Source: Dehalococcoidales bacterium
GTDB taxonomy: Bacteria > Chloroflexota > Dehalococcoidia > E44-bin15
Assembly: GCA_030615555.1 (NCBI GenBank)
Contig: JAUWZB010000050.1
Coordinates: 1 to 6,444 of the forward strand
Direction of reading: 5' to 3'
DNA: 6,444 nucleotides
Program-made: the position numbers and the translations under genes
Notes under the pieces: generated by a model
Seen by the model: only the letters and a program-made list of their open reading frames with translations
Databases searched by the model: none
What the model was told of the DNA's origin: nothing
Part shown: one piece after another, positions 1-6,444 of the stretch
How the letters are laid out: each line of letters begins with the position of its first letter
Numbering within the stretch: position 1 is the stretch's first letter

Positions 1-1482
1 GGTGAGCGGCGCCATTTAGTGGCCGTTATCGGCGATGGCGCCCTGGGCGCGGGCATGGCTTTTGAGGCTCTCAATCATGCTGGCCACCTGGGCAAGAAGT
101 TGATCGTGGTCCTCAACGACAACGAGATGGCTATCTCCCCCTCGGTTGGCGCCCTCAACCGATTGCTCAGCCTGGTAAGAATTCACCCGAAGTACCAACT
201 GGCAAAGCAGGAAGCCCTGAGAACTGTCACCAGGGTGCCTATGGGACCAGCAGCTTGGGCATTTAGCAAGCGGCTCCGGGGTGAGCTCAAGAGGGCGCTC
301 ATCCCCTCCGGCTTCTGGGAAGAACTTGGCTTTGATTACCTGGGTCCTATAGACGGTCACAAAATCAAGGAAATAGAGGCGGCCCTGATCAGGACACGGG
401 GCCACGGAACCAAACCCACCCTTATTCATGTTCTGACCGAGAAGGGCAAAGGCTATCCCCCTGCTGAAGAGAACCCTGTCAAATATCATGGTGTATCGCC
501 TAGGAAGGCCGATGTTAGCGCCGCCCCCTCCTACAACAAAGTCTTTGGGCAAACCGTCCTGCGCCTGATGCGGGAGAACCCGAAGATCGTGGTCATTACG
601 GCCGCTATGCTTGAGGGAACCGGGCTGCCTCCTGTTGCCCATGAATTTCCCAACCGCGTCTTCGACGTGGGCATTTGTGAACAGCACGCGGTTGGCCTGG
701 CCGCTGGCCTGGCTGCCCAGGGGCTTATTCCCATCGTTGCCATCTACTCCGCCTTCTTGCAGCGGGCCTATGATCAGATCATTCACGACGTGTGCATACA
801 GAATCTGCCCGTGGTCTTTGCCATCGACCGGGCTGGCATTGTCGGGGGTGATGGCCGGACACACCAGGGCGCCTTCGATATCTCCTATCTGCGCAGCATC
901 CCCAACATGGTTGTGGCCGCCCCCAAGGATGAAGACGAGCTTCAGCACCTGCTTTTTACCGCGACTAAAGCAGGATGCCCGATGGCGATACGCTATCCCA
1001 GGGGCTATGGGCAAGGGGTGCCCTTGCAGCCTGACCTGAAGCAGCTACCCATCGGCAGGGGTGAGAAACTAAGGGATGGCCAAGACGTGGCTATTGTGGC
1101 CATTGGCACAATGGTGGTCCCTGCCCTTACCGCCGCAGACCAACTAGCAAGGGAAGGCATCGAGTGTGCCGTCGTTAACGCCCGCTTTGCCAAGCCTCTG
1201 GACTCAGAACTTATTCTGGAGGAGGCCTACAGAGCGAAGAGGCTGATAACTATTGAGGAAAATGCCCTCGCCGCAGGATTTGGGAGCGCCGTGCTGCAAT
1301 TGCTGGAGGGTTCTAAGCTGGTGGAGGTGAGGACGGAGTGCATTGGCCTGCCAGACAGTTTTGTGGAGCATGGCCCCCAGGGGCTGTTGCGCTCCATGTT
1401 TGACCTGGATCCTGAAGGGATAGCCCACCGCATCAGAAGCTCCTTTCCAGACCTCGCCCTTCGAGAATATACCAAGCAGTGA
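1..1482 (+). CDS. dxs: 1-deoxy-D-xylulose-5-phosphate synthase, 5'-truncated by window edge
   Basis: Cytoplasmic thiamine-diphosphate enzyme that condenses pyruvate with glyceraldehyde 3-phosphate to DXP, the first committed step of the MEP isoprenoid pathway. The frame is open from base 1 (GERRHLVAVIGDGAL), so the GTG at 19 is an internal Val codon and not the start. About 140 N-terminal residues of the usual ~620-640 are missing. Counting from codon 19, visible marks are the ThDP/Mg motif GDGALGAGM (res 5-13) with NDNEMAIS (33-40), the family segment EELGFDYLGPIDGH (101-114), and the transketolase central domain with catalytic Glu221 in DVGICEQHAVGLAAGLA, matching E. coli Glu370. Then follow AIYSAFLQRAYDQIIHDV and DRAGIVGGDGRTHQGAFD, with a C-terminal transketolase domain (VVNARFAKPLD, TIEENA, IGLPDSFVEHG). 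The ordinary C-terminus ends at TGA 1480-1482. The next gene starts within about 15 nt, suggesting co-transcription. No frameshift or missing catalytic residue is seen in the visible part. Confidence 0.97.
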   Translation, partial: GERRHLVAVIGDGALGAGMAFEALNHAGHLGKKLIVVLNDNEMAISPSVGALNRLLSLVRIHPKYQLAKQEALRTVTRVPMGPAAWAFSKRLRGELKRALIPSGFWEELGFDYLGPIDGHKIKEIEAALIRTRGHGTKPTLIHVLTEKGKGYPPAEENPVKYHGVSPRKADVSAAPSYNKVFGQTVLRLMRENPKIVVITAAMLEGTGLPPVAHEFPNRVFDVGICEQHAVGLAAGLAAQGLIPIVAIYSAFLQRAYDQIIHDVCIQNLPVVFAIDRAGIVGGDGRTHQGAFDISYLRSIPNMVVAAPKDEDELQHLLFTATKAGCPMAIRYPRGYGQGVPLQPDLKQLPIGRGEKLRDGQDVAIVAIGTMVVPALTAADQLAREGIECAVVNARFAKPLDSELILEEAYRAKRLITIEENALAAGFGSAVLQLLEGSKLVEVRTECIGLPDSFVEHGPQGLLRSMFDLDPEGIAHRIRSSFPDLALREYTKQ

Positions 1483-1489
1483 AAGGGGA
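1482..1489 (+). promoter_or_regulatory. ribosome binding site favouring the GTG-1497 start
   Basis: AAAGGGGA lies 7 nt before the GTG at 1497, an ordinary Shine-Dalgarno spacing, while no comparable purine tract precedes the GTG at 1479. This site decides between the two candidate starts of the prenyl synthase. The match to AAGGAGG is imperfect, and translational coupling from dxs at GTG 1479 remains possible. Confidence 0.5.
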
Positions 1490-1496
1490 TCAAAAG

Positions 1497-2522
1497 GTGA
1501 GGTTGCCCTTGGCTTTCGAGAGGTATCGCTCTGAAATCGATGCCGAACTAAGATCGGTGCTGGCCGAGCGTGAGTCGCCTTTGTATGAGATGATGCGATA
1601 CCACCTCGGTTGGGTGGATGAGCAAGGGCATCCCGTCCAAGGCTCAGCGGGAAAGGCTTTGCGCCCAACCTTGTTGCTACTTGCCTGTGAGGCTGTGGGA
1701 GGAACGTGGCACAAAGCGGTGCCGGCAGCTGTAGCCGTGGAACTGGTCCATAACTTCTCTTTGATCCACGATGATATCCAGGACGATGACAGAGAAAGGC
1801 GCCATCGCCCCACAGTGTGGAGCATCTGGGGAAAGCCTCAGGCAATAAACGCTGGCGACGCCCTGGCTACCATAGCTGGCCTCGCCATGCTGGGCCTTAC
1901 CCAGCATGGCATCTCAGCCGAAAAGCAATTGCGTGCTCATAGGCTTATATATGAGGCTTGCCTCAGGATGATCGAGGGTCAGTATCTTGACATTAGCTAC
2001 GAGAGCCGCTTTGATATCGTGGTGGGCGATTACCTGCAGATGATCGAAAGAAAGACCGCAGCGCTCATCGCTGGCTCGCTAGAGGTGGGAGCGTTGCTGG
2101 GCAGCAATGCCGAAGCTATAATACGGGGGCTCTCCAACTTCGGCAGGAATTTGGGGCTAGCCTTCCAGATTATGGATGATGCCCTCGGCATTTGGGGTGA
2201 TGAAAGGAAGACAGGCAAGCCCTGGGGCAGCGATATTCAACGCAAGAAGAAATCTCTCCCCATAGTATATGCCTTGGAGAAAGCGGAGGGCAAGGCGAAA
2301 ACAGAGCTGCTGAATATCTACAAAAAGGAAGTAATTGATGATCAGGATCTGGATGCCGTTCTTAGGATTCTGGATGCTCTCCAGGCTCAAGCCTACGCTC
2401 AACGGATAGCTCACAAGTATCTCGATGAAGCCTTAGAGGGAATACGCGGGCTGCCACTTGCGCCCTCGCCGCGGAGTGAGCTTGAGGAGATGGCTCGTTT
2501 TGTTGTGGAGCGTGACTTTTGA
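1497..2522 (+). CDS. trans-polyprenyl diphosphate synthase (FPP/GGPP synthase-like)
   Basis: Isoprenyl diphosphate synthase that adds IPP units head-to-tail onto an allylic diphosphate in the cytoplasm, using the IPP/DMAPP made by the flanking MEP genes. With the GTG at 1497 the protein has 341 residues, normal for the family. Seen in order: GKALRPTLLLLACEA (res ~53-67, GKxxRP substrate motif), the first Asp-rich motif HDDIQD (91-96) followed by RRHRPTVW, NAGDAL, a helix with EGQYLDI, K186-T187 (RKTAAL), and the second Asp-rich region FQIMDDALGIWGDERKTGKPWGSD, then RKKKSLP. The second motif is DDxxG rather than DDxxD. Phe sits five residues before the first DDxxD, a position that tends to shorten products, so C15 or C20 is likely; this is inference. 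An in-frame GTG at 1479 overlaps the dxs stop by four bases. I prefer 1497 because of the purine tract 7 nt upstream and because the sequence then begins RLPLAFERYRSEI, like relatives. Confidence 0.93.
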   Translation: MRLPLAFERYRSEIDAELRSVLAERESPLYEMMRYHLGWVDEQGHPVQGSAGKALRPTLLLLACEAVGGTWHKAVPAAVAVELVHNFSLIHDDIQDDDRERRHRPTVWSIWGKPQAINAGDALATIAGLAMLGLTQHGISAEKQLRAHRLIYEACLRMIEGQYLDISYESRFDIVVGDYLQMIERKTAALIAGSLEVGALLGSNAEAIIRGLSNFGRNLGLAFQIMDDALGIWGDERKTGKPWGSDIQRKKKSLPIVYALEKAEGKAKTELLNIYKKEVIDDQDLDAVLRILDALQAQAYAQRIAHKYLDEALEGIRGLPLAPSPRSELEEMARFVVERDF

Positions 2523-2646
2523 AGCCCAGTTTCGTATCGATAAGCAAAGAGCGGGTATCAGTCAAAGGGAAAAGCAGCAATCGACAAACAACTGGTGTCT
2601 TTATCCTAGGCATAGATCTTCTCCAAAGGGCTGCCGCGCGGAAAGA
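2523..2646 (+). other. 124-nt spacer between prenyl synthase and ispH
   Basis: This is the only sizeable gap in the isoprenoid cluster. The ispH frame stays open through it and back to ATG 2458, but the translation resembles no IspH N-terminus and overlaps the prenyl synthase, so I read it as non-coding. No convincing terminator hairpin is visible. A weak promoter-like pair, TCGACA at 2581-2586 and TATCCT at 2602-2607 with a 15-nt spacer, could give ispH a secondary promoter, but the match is poor. Just before ATG 2647 there is only a weak GGAAAG purine stretch. Confidence 0.4.
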
Positions 2647-3492
2647 ATGGCAAAATTCGTCAAGAAAGCTACGGAACTAGGCTTTTGCCCTGGCGTGAAA
2701 AGGGCGATCGAGACCACTAAGCAGGCTGCTCAAAGTGCCCCTGTTTTCACTCTGGGAAAGCTGGTGCACAACGATGCTGTGGTCAGGGAGCTTGAGTCTA
2801 TGGGCATAAAGGTGGTACACAGCCTTGATGACGCCCTAGGTCTTGTTGCCATCAGTGCCCACGGTGCCCCGCCCCGAGTTTACGATGAGCTTCAACACAA
2901 GGGATTGAAGTTTATCGATACTACGTGCCCGATTGTCAGGAAAGCCCAGCAGAAGGCATCACAGCTTGCTAACGAAGGCTACTTTGTTGTGGTCTACGGT
3001 GACCCTGATCATACCGAGGTAAAAGGGCTACTCGACCGGGCTGGCCCTAATTCGAAGGCTGGTCTTTCCGTCTCCAGTGTCCTTAGGGGAAGGCTGCCAA
3101 AACGCCTGGCCATCCTCTCTCAGACTACGAGGCTCTCACATGAAGTTCAAGCCTTCGTCAGCGAGGTTTTGACTCCTCTGGAGAAATTCCAGGATATCAA
3201 AATAGCAGTAACTCTTTGTCAACACGTAGCGAGGAGGGCGCGTGAGGCGGTCTCGTTGGCTTCAAGCACTGACCTCGTGGTCGTGGTTGGTGATCCTCAA
3301 AGCTCCAACAGCAACCGACTTGTGGAGAGGTGTAACCAATTTGGGCATGCAAAACTGGTTTCGTCTGCCCACATGATCGATCGCGAATGGCAAGAACTCA
3401 AGGTCGCTGAAACGGTAGGCGTGACCTCAGGGACTTCAAGCCCTGATTGGCTTATCGATGAAGTTGTAGATGCTATTGAAAGGCTCGGGTAG
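2647..3492 (+). CDS. ispH: 4-hydroxy-3-methylbut-2-enyl diphosphate reductase (IspH/LytB)
   Basis: Oxygen-sensitive [4Fe-4S] enzyme that reduces HMBPP to IPP and DMAPP, the final MEP-pathway step. The product has 281 residues, the usual bacterial size. Start chosen at ATG 2647 (MAKFVKKATELGFCPGVKRAI), because family members begin just before the GFCxGVxRA motif; the upstream open extension looks non-coding. Cluster cysteines are C14 (GFCPGV), C94 (DTTCPIV) and C191 (TLCQHV). Substrate-binding residues known from E. coli are present: His41 (LVHN), His72 (SAHG), His122 and Glu124 (DHTEV), the SQTT stretch (158-161), SSNSNRL (219-225) and SGTSSPD (261-267). The exception is the third-Cys motif, normally C-x-A-T-x-x-R-Q, which reads CQHVARRAREA, with Val194 where E. 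coli has Thr200. It supplies the allylic and homoallylic substrates for the preceding prenyl synthase. The 3' end overlaps the antisense small reading frame by 20 nt. Confidence 0.97.
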   Translation: MAKFVKKATELGFCPGVKRAIETTKQAAQSAPVFTLGKLVHNDAVVRELESMGIKVVHSLDDALGLVAISAHGAPPRVYDELQHKGLKFIDTTCPIVRKAQQKASQLANEGYFVVVYGDPDHTEVKGLLDRAGPNSKAGLSVSSVLRGRLPKRLAILSQTTRLSHEVQAFVSEVLTPLEKFQDIKIAVTLCQHVARRAREAVSLASSTDLVVVVGDPQSSNSNRLVERCNQFGHAKLVSSAHMIDREWQELKVAETVGVTSGTSSPDWLIDEVVDAIERLG

Positions 3493-3693
3493 CCCACAGC
3501 CACTCCTTTAGCTCCTTGAGTAGCTCCATCCGATAGTCGTCCAGCCTCTCCTTCCTGAGCCTCTCCGGCGCTTTCTCCCCAATCACCTTGGTCAAAAGAT
3601 ACTGGTAGATCTCTACCCAGTCCGGGCAGCGGGGGGGTCAGAGGGGTGGGTGGTGGCGTAGCGCCAGAGTGTCCAAAGCGCGAGACGATTCAT
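3473..3693 (-). pseudogene. small 73-residue protein gene, frame broken at a C7 run (unrecognised)
   Basis: I do not recognise this protein. On the - strand an ATG (3693-3691) shares one base with the stop of the large activase gene (TAATG), the classic arrangement of translational coupling. The ATG frame reads MNRLALWTLWRYATTHPSDPP and then meets a TAG (3615-3613) after 26 codons. The frame one base back is open from a TGA just upstream of the C7 run (complement of 3631-3637) and encodes 51 residues from Cys3628 (CPDWVEIYQYLLTKVIGEK...) to a TAG at 3475-3473. One extra C in the run joins them into a single 73-residue protein. The second part is clearly protein-like: amphipathic, rich in Lys/Arg/Glu/Leu with four Trp overall in the joined product outside the linker, and free of stops. 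No signal peptide or membrane helix is evident. It may be an indel error, a recent mutation or a -1 frameshift gene. Its last 20 nt overlap the 3' end of ispH. Confidence 0.5.
3624..3650 (+). other. potential G-quadruplex tract between convergent genes
   Basis: Four G runs in 27 nt on the + strand: GGG 3624-3626, GGGGGGG 3631-3637, GGGG 3643-3646 and GGG 3648-3650, with loops of 4, 5 and 1 nt. This satisfies the usual G3+N1-7 rule. It lies about 130 nt past the ispH stop, so RNA reading through from ispH would carry the G-rich strand, while the activase-side transcript would carry the C-rich complement. A short inverted repeat TGGCG-TAG-CGCCA (3654-3666) follows at once. No classical hairpin-plus-U terminator was found for either converging gene. 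Fit to the pattern is seen; folding and any role in termination are inference. Confidence 0.5.
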
Positions 3694-6444
3694 TACCAGG
3701 GTCTTGGACTGCTGCAGAATCTGATAACTTCAGCGAAATTGTTAATCCGCTCCAGATTAGTGGTCTCCAGGGAGCCATCATAAGTGAGGTTAATCCAGGG
3801 CTTCGCGTATAGTGCGCTGAACTTCTCCGACATAGCCGCTACAATTCCTCCGGGCATACAACCATGCGGCATTACCGAGATCACGCCGGCAAACTCAGGG
3901 TTCTCCATCCAGTCGATTCCGCTTCCGATGCTCAGCACCGCCTCGCTGCCGCATTTCGGCGAGAGGTACTGGCACGAGAGCACCAGTAAATCCTTTGTTG
4001 CCGGCTCGTGCGGATCGAGAAGCCTGTTGAACTTGATGGCTACTGAGTGCTCATCGCGGTCTTGCAACCGCTTTCTGATGTAGCCGCTAATCACCTTTTT
4101 CAGTTTCCTCTCCCTGACACCATCCTCAATATTCCGGTGCGTGATATACTTGATCCATTCTCCAATCGGGGAGACGATAACTTCAAGCCCGGCCTTCTCG
4201 CACTCCTTCACCAGGTCGCAATTGCTAAACCTGTTGGAGCGCAGGAAGATCTCGCCGTTGATCCCGACAAGCGGCCTTCGGGGCTTGTCCGCGTCGATCG
4301 TAGCGCGAAATTCCGTGGTGGCCGTCCTCAGGACATCATCAAAATCATCCTTCTTGCGGATGCGGTCGGCGAGCCTGATGGTGTATTCGCTAAAGAGTTC
4401 CTCTGCGGCCCCGGCTGACTTTTCGTAGGGCCGGGTGCGCCACAGAAGCCCCAGGAGGTAATCCATGGCCACAATGCCCTTCCACGCCAGGCGTTCGAAG
4501 GCGATGCCCAGGCCCAGGTCACGATAGGCATGGTTTGACACGGTGGTTCGTATGGGGAGATCGAAACCGAGCTCCCTGAGTATCCTCACCTGCTCTATGG
4601 CGTATTTTCCGAAACGGCACGGCCCGAAGGCGCTGGGCATGAACCCTTCAATGGTCTTCAGGTCAACCTCGCCATGACCGTTCTCGTGGAAGGACCTCAT
4701 AAAGTCGCCCAGGGTTACGCGGTAGGGCAGGCATTCCGTGCCCCGGGTTACCTTGTTGCTGTAGAACAGGGATTGTTCTGTTGACTCGGGGAGCACGGTC
4801 GCCTTAACCCCAAAGGCCTGCATGGCCGCGGCCAGTATCTCGGCGTGCGGGGCCATCCTCGGCATGAGGATGGCCTTTTCTGAATTGACCGATGTCGGCG
4901 CTGACCGGTAGGCATGCTTATCCCAGCCGGGGAATTCTTTTCCGCTGCGGGCGAATTCGCTGATGGTATCGACGAAGGCCTCCAGGCGGGTAACCAGGCC
5001 TGCCTCGGCGGCATGCTCGTCGATCTCCAGCTGACCTAGGGGCTTGCCCCCCATGATATCCTCAACAATTTTGATTATGAAGGAGTTCGGGCCACATCCA
5101 AAGTTTGTCAATATAAGCCCGTAAAGCTGCGGCTCTGAGGCGGTGAGCGCCGCGCCGGCAATGTGCTTGCCTTCGTAGAACCAGTAAGGGCGGTCTGAGT
5201 ATTCCTTGATGTTTACTGAATCGAGTGGCAGGAGGTCGAGGGGGATGGGCACGACGCCAAGCTGGGCAAGCTTTTCCGCGATCCCCAGGTTGGCCCCCGA
5301 ATCCTGCGACATGTAGGACCGGGCAAATATTATCACGCCTAGCTGGTTGTTCTCGCGGATCTGCTCGATTATCCTCCGCCCCAGTTCTACCCGTGCCGTC
5401 TCGAATTCCCGTTGCGCCTTAATCCCGGCGAGGACCGCCTTCTTTCCCTGTCTCCTGCTGAACCCCATCTTCACTGCGACGTCGGCAAAGTTATCGATCA
5501 CATCGCCATCGCCCATGCTGAAGTCGATTGTGGGCACCAGCAGTTGTTTTTCCAGGTCGAGAACCTGGCGGATGATGAATGGGGATGCCTGAACCAGGGG
5601 ACAGGAATACTTTTGGTTCTCATCACCATCTTTCGCCCCCAACCGGATGGCACAGGGATAAAGGATGTAGTCCACATCGTTGAGGCTTGCCGCATGACCG
5701 TGTAGCAGCTTAACCGGGAAACAACTGTCCGTATAGCTCAGCTCGCAGGCCTGCTCCATAATTTGCTTGTTGGTCTTGCTTGACAGGACAACCTTGGCCC
5801 CGAGGGCATTAAGGAAGCCGATAATGAGTGGGGCGTAGTCATATACGATGAGCGCTCTGGGGATCCCCACCGAAGGCCCGGTGCCCGCCCCTTCCCGATA
5901 TTCCTTAAACAACAGCCTCTCGCGCTCATCGAAGGGGGTTTCCTGTTTTTCCCGTTTCACGGTGCTGTCGAAGAGGTCGCATCTGCTGCCGTAGAAGGTG
6001 GGTGGTTCGCCGGGTATCTCCAGGCGACTTATGTTGCAGTTATTGTCGCATATCTTGCAGATAAAGGTGGAAAGGGTATAATCGCGCTCTATAACCTTTT
6101 GAAACCCCGCAAACCTCGACTCGTTGCCGCCCATTTCCTCCTTTGCCAGCAGTGCGGCCCCGATTGCGCCGCTGACCTCCTTGTGTTCCGGCACGATTAT
6201 AGCCTTTCCCTGGAGTGCCTGCTTAAAGGCGGAGACGATGGCGTCGTTGTAGAATACTGCTCCGGTCAGGATTACCTTGTCGCCCAGTTTTCGCGTGCCC
6301 ACGACCTTGGAAAGGTAATTCCCGGCGATCGAGTTGGACAGGCTAGCGGTGATTATCTCCAGGGGCAGGCCTTCCTGTTGGGCTGAGGCCACCGCCTGCC
6401 CCATAAAGGCAGCGCATCTTGACCCCAGATCGATGGTGTGCGGC
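3693..6444 (-). CDS. 2-hydroxyacyl-CoA dehydratase activase-like multidomain protein (BadF/BcrA ATPase - DUF2229 - dehydratase D-like), 5' end outside window
   Basis: The frame is open to the window edge (PHTIDLGSRCAAF before the first visible Met at 6404), so the start lies outside. About 916 C-terminal residues are visible; relatives are commonly near 1,400 with one or two ATPase domains in front. Numbering from 6404: residues 1-95 end an ASKHA/BadF-type ATPase (NSIAGNYL, LTGAVFYNDAIV, VPEHKEVSGAIGAAL). A four-Cys segment follows (C116, C119, C123, C142), probably binding metal or Fe-S. Residues ~178-480 are DUF2229-like (GIPRAL, DSCFPVKLLHGH, NFGCGPNSFI, LEIDEHAAEAGLVTRLEAF). Residues ~510-890 resemble the dehydratase D component (GTECLPYRVTLGDFM, FGPCRFGKY, GINGEIFLRSNRFSN, MPHGCMPGGIVAAM, INLTYDG). 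Related activases use ATP to drive an electron into radical dehydratases; the substrate of these fusions is not established. No membrane segment is seen. It converges on ispH and ends in TAATG with the small reading frame downstream. Confidence 0.9.
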   Translation of the reverse strand, partial: PHTIDLGSRCAAFMGQAVASAQQEGLPLEIITASLSNSIAGNYLSKVVGTRKLGDKVILTGAVFYNDAIVSAFKQALQGKAIIVPEHKEVSGAIGAALLAKEEMGGNESRFAGFQKVIERDYTLSTFICKICDNNCNISRLEIPGEPPTFYGSRCDLFDSTVKREKQETPFDERERLLFKEYREGAGTGPSVGIPRALIVYDYAPLIIGFLNALGAKVVLSSKTNKQIMEQACELSYTDSCFPVKLLHGHAASLNDVDYILYPCAIRLGAKDGDENQKYSCPLVQASPFIIRQVLDLEKQLLVPTIDFSMGDGDVIDNFADVAVKMGFSRRQGKKAVLAGIKAQREFETARVELGRRIIEQIRENNQLGVIIFARSYMSQDSGANLGIAEKLAQLGVVPIPLDLLPLDSVNIKEYSDRPYWFYEGKHIAGAALTASEPQLYGLILTNFGCGPNSFIIKIVEDIMGGKPLGQLEIDEHAAEAGLVTRLEAFVDTISEFARSGKEFPGWDKHAYRSAPTSVNSEKAILMPRMAPHAEILAAAMQAFGVKATVLPESTEQSLFYSNKVTRGTECLPYRVTLGDFMRSFHENGHGEVDLKTIEGFMPSAFGPCRFGKYAIEQVRILRELGFDLPIRTTVSNHAYRDLGLGIAFERLAWKGIVAMDYLLGLLWRTRPYEKSAGAAEELFSEYTIRLADRIRKKDDFDDVLRTATTEFRATIDADKPRRPLVGINGEIFLRSNRFSNCDLVKECEKAGLEVIVSPIGEWIKYITHRNIEDGVRERKLKKVISGYIRKRLQDRDEHSVAIKFNRLLDPHEPATKDLLVLSCQYLSPKCGSEAVLSIGSGIDWMENPEFAGVISVMPHGCMPGGIVAAMSEKFSALYAKPWINLTYDGSLETTNLERINNFAEVIRFCSSPRPW

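Noticed and set aside
19..21. GTG 19 as the true start of dxs
   Set aside because: Codons 1-18 continue the DXS sequence in frame (GERRHL before VAVIGDG), and starting at 19 would remove the whole N-terminal part of the ThDP domain.
16..1014. 332-codon open frame antisense to dxs
   Set aside because: It mirrors the dxs codons, has low-complexity composition with no family motif, and the + strand frame is unmistakable DXS.
1204..1845. 213-codon antisense frame spanning the dxs / prenyl synthase junction
   Set aside because: It crosses two well-supported genes on the other strand and shows no recognisable domain; a shadow of GC-rich coding sequence.
2581..2607. Promoter for ispH (TCGACA - 15 nt - TATCCT)
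   Set aside because: Both boxes match poorly and the spacer is short; mentioned in the spacer entry only as a weak possibility.
2458..2646. N-terminal extension of ispH from ATG 2458
   Set aside because: It overlaps the prenyl synthase by 65 nt, its translation does not look like IspH, and ATG 2647 gives the normal family N-terminus and length.
3654..3666. TGGCG-TAG-CGCCA inverted repeat as an intrinsic terminator
   Set aside because: The stem is only 5 bp with a 3-nt loop, and no U tract follows in either direction.
4047..4418. Open frame of 123 codons on the + strand inside the activase gene
   Set aside because: It lies opposite the dehydratase-like region with family motifs, and has no ribosome site or recognisable domain.
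5412..5705. Open frame of 97 codons on the + strand inside the activase gene
   Set aside because: Antisense to the DUF2229-like region; no independent evidence of coding.

Overview
The window looks like a chromosomal segment from an anaerobic bacterium, most plausibly a Chloroflexota (Dehalococcoidia-like) lineage. This assignment is an inference from the protein style: a prenyl synthase with the ...DDxxGIWGD...GKPxGSD...RKKKSLP... signature, an IspH beginning ELGFCPGVKRAI, and a very long activase/DUF2229/dehydratase fusion protein of the kind found in strict anaerobes. No rRNA, tRNA, CRISPR array, insertion sequence or integrase was seen.

Left half (1-3492, + strand): three isoprenoid genes in a row. 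The 5'-truncated dxs (1-deoxy-D-xylulose-5-phosphate synthase, entry enzyme of the MEP pathway) is followed by a trans-type polyprenyl diphosphate synthase, then, after a 124-nt gap, by ispH (last enzyme of the MEP pathway, which makes IPP and DMAPP). The set therefore covers the first step, the last step and the first chain elongation of isoprenoid synthesis, and is probably at least partly co-transcribed.

Right part (3693-6444, - strand): one very large gene converging on ispH and running off the right edge. It encodes the C-terminal ~916 residues of a 2-hydroxyacyl-CoA dehydratase activase-like fusion: the end of a BadF/BcrA-type ATPase domain, a four-cysteine linker, a DUF2229-type region and a dehydratase D-component-like region.

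Junction (3473-3693): the convergent gap is not empty. On the - strand an ATG overlaps the activase stop codon (TAATG) and opens a small reading frame that breaks at a seven-C run. Adding one C, or slipping -1 at that run, gives a continuous 73-residue protein rich in Trp and charged residues, ending 20 nt inside the 3' end of ispH. The same place carries a four-run G-rich tract on the + strand that fits a G-quadruplex pattern. This broken or frameshifted small gene is the least explained item in the window; everything else belongs to known families.
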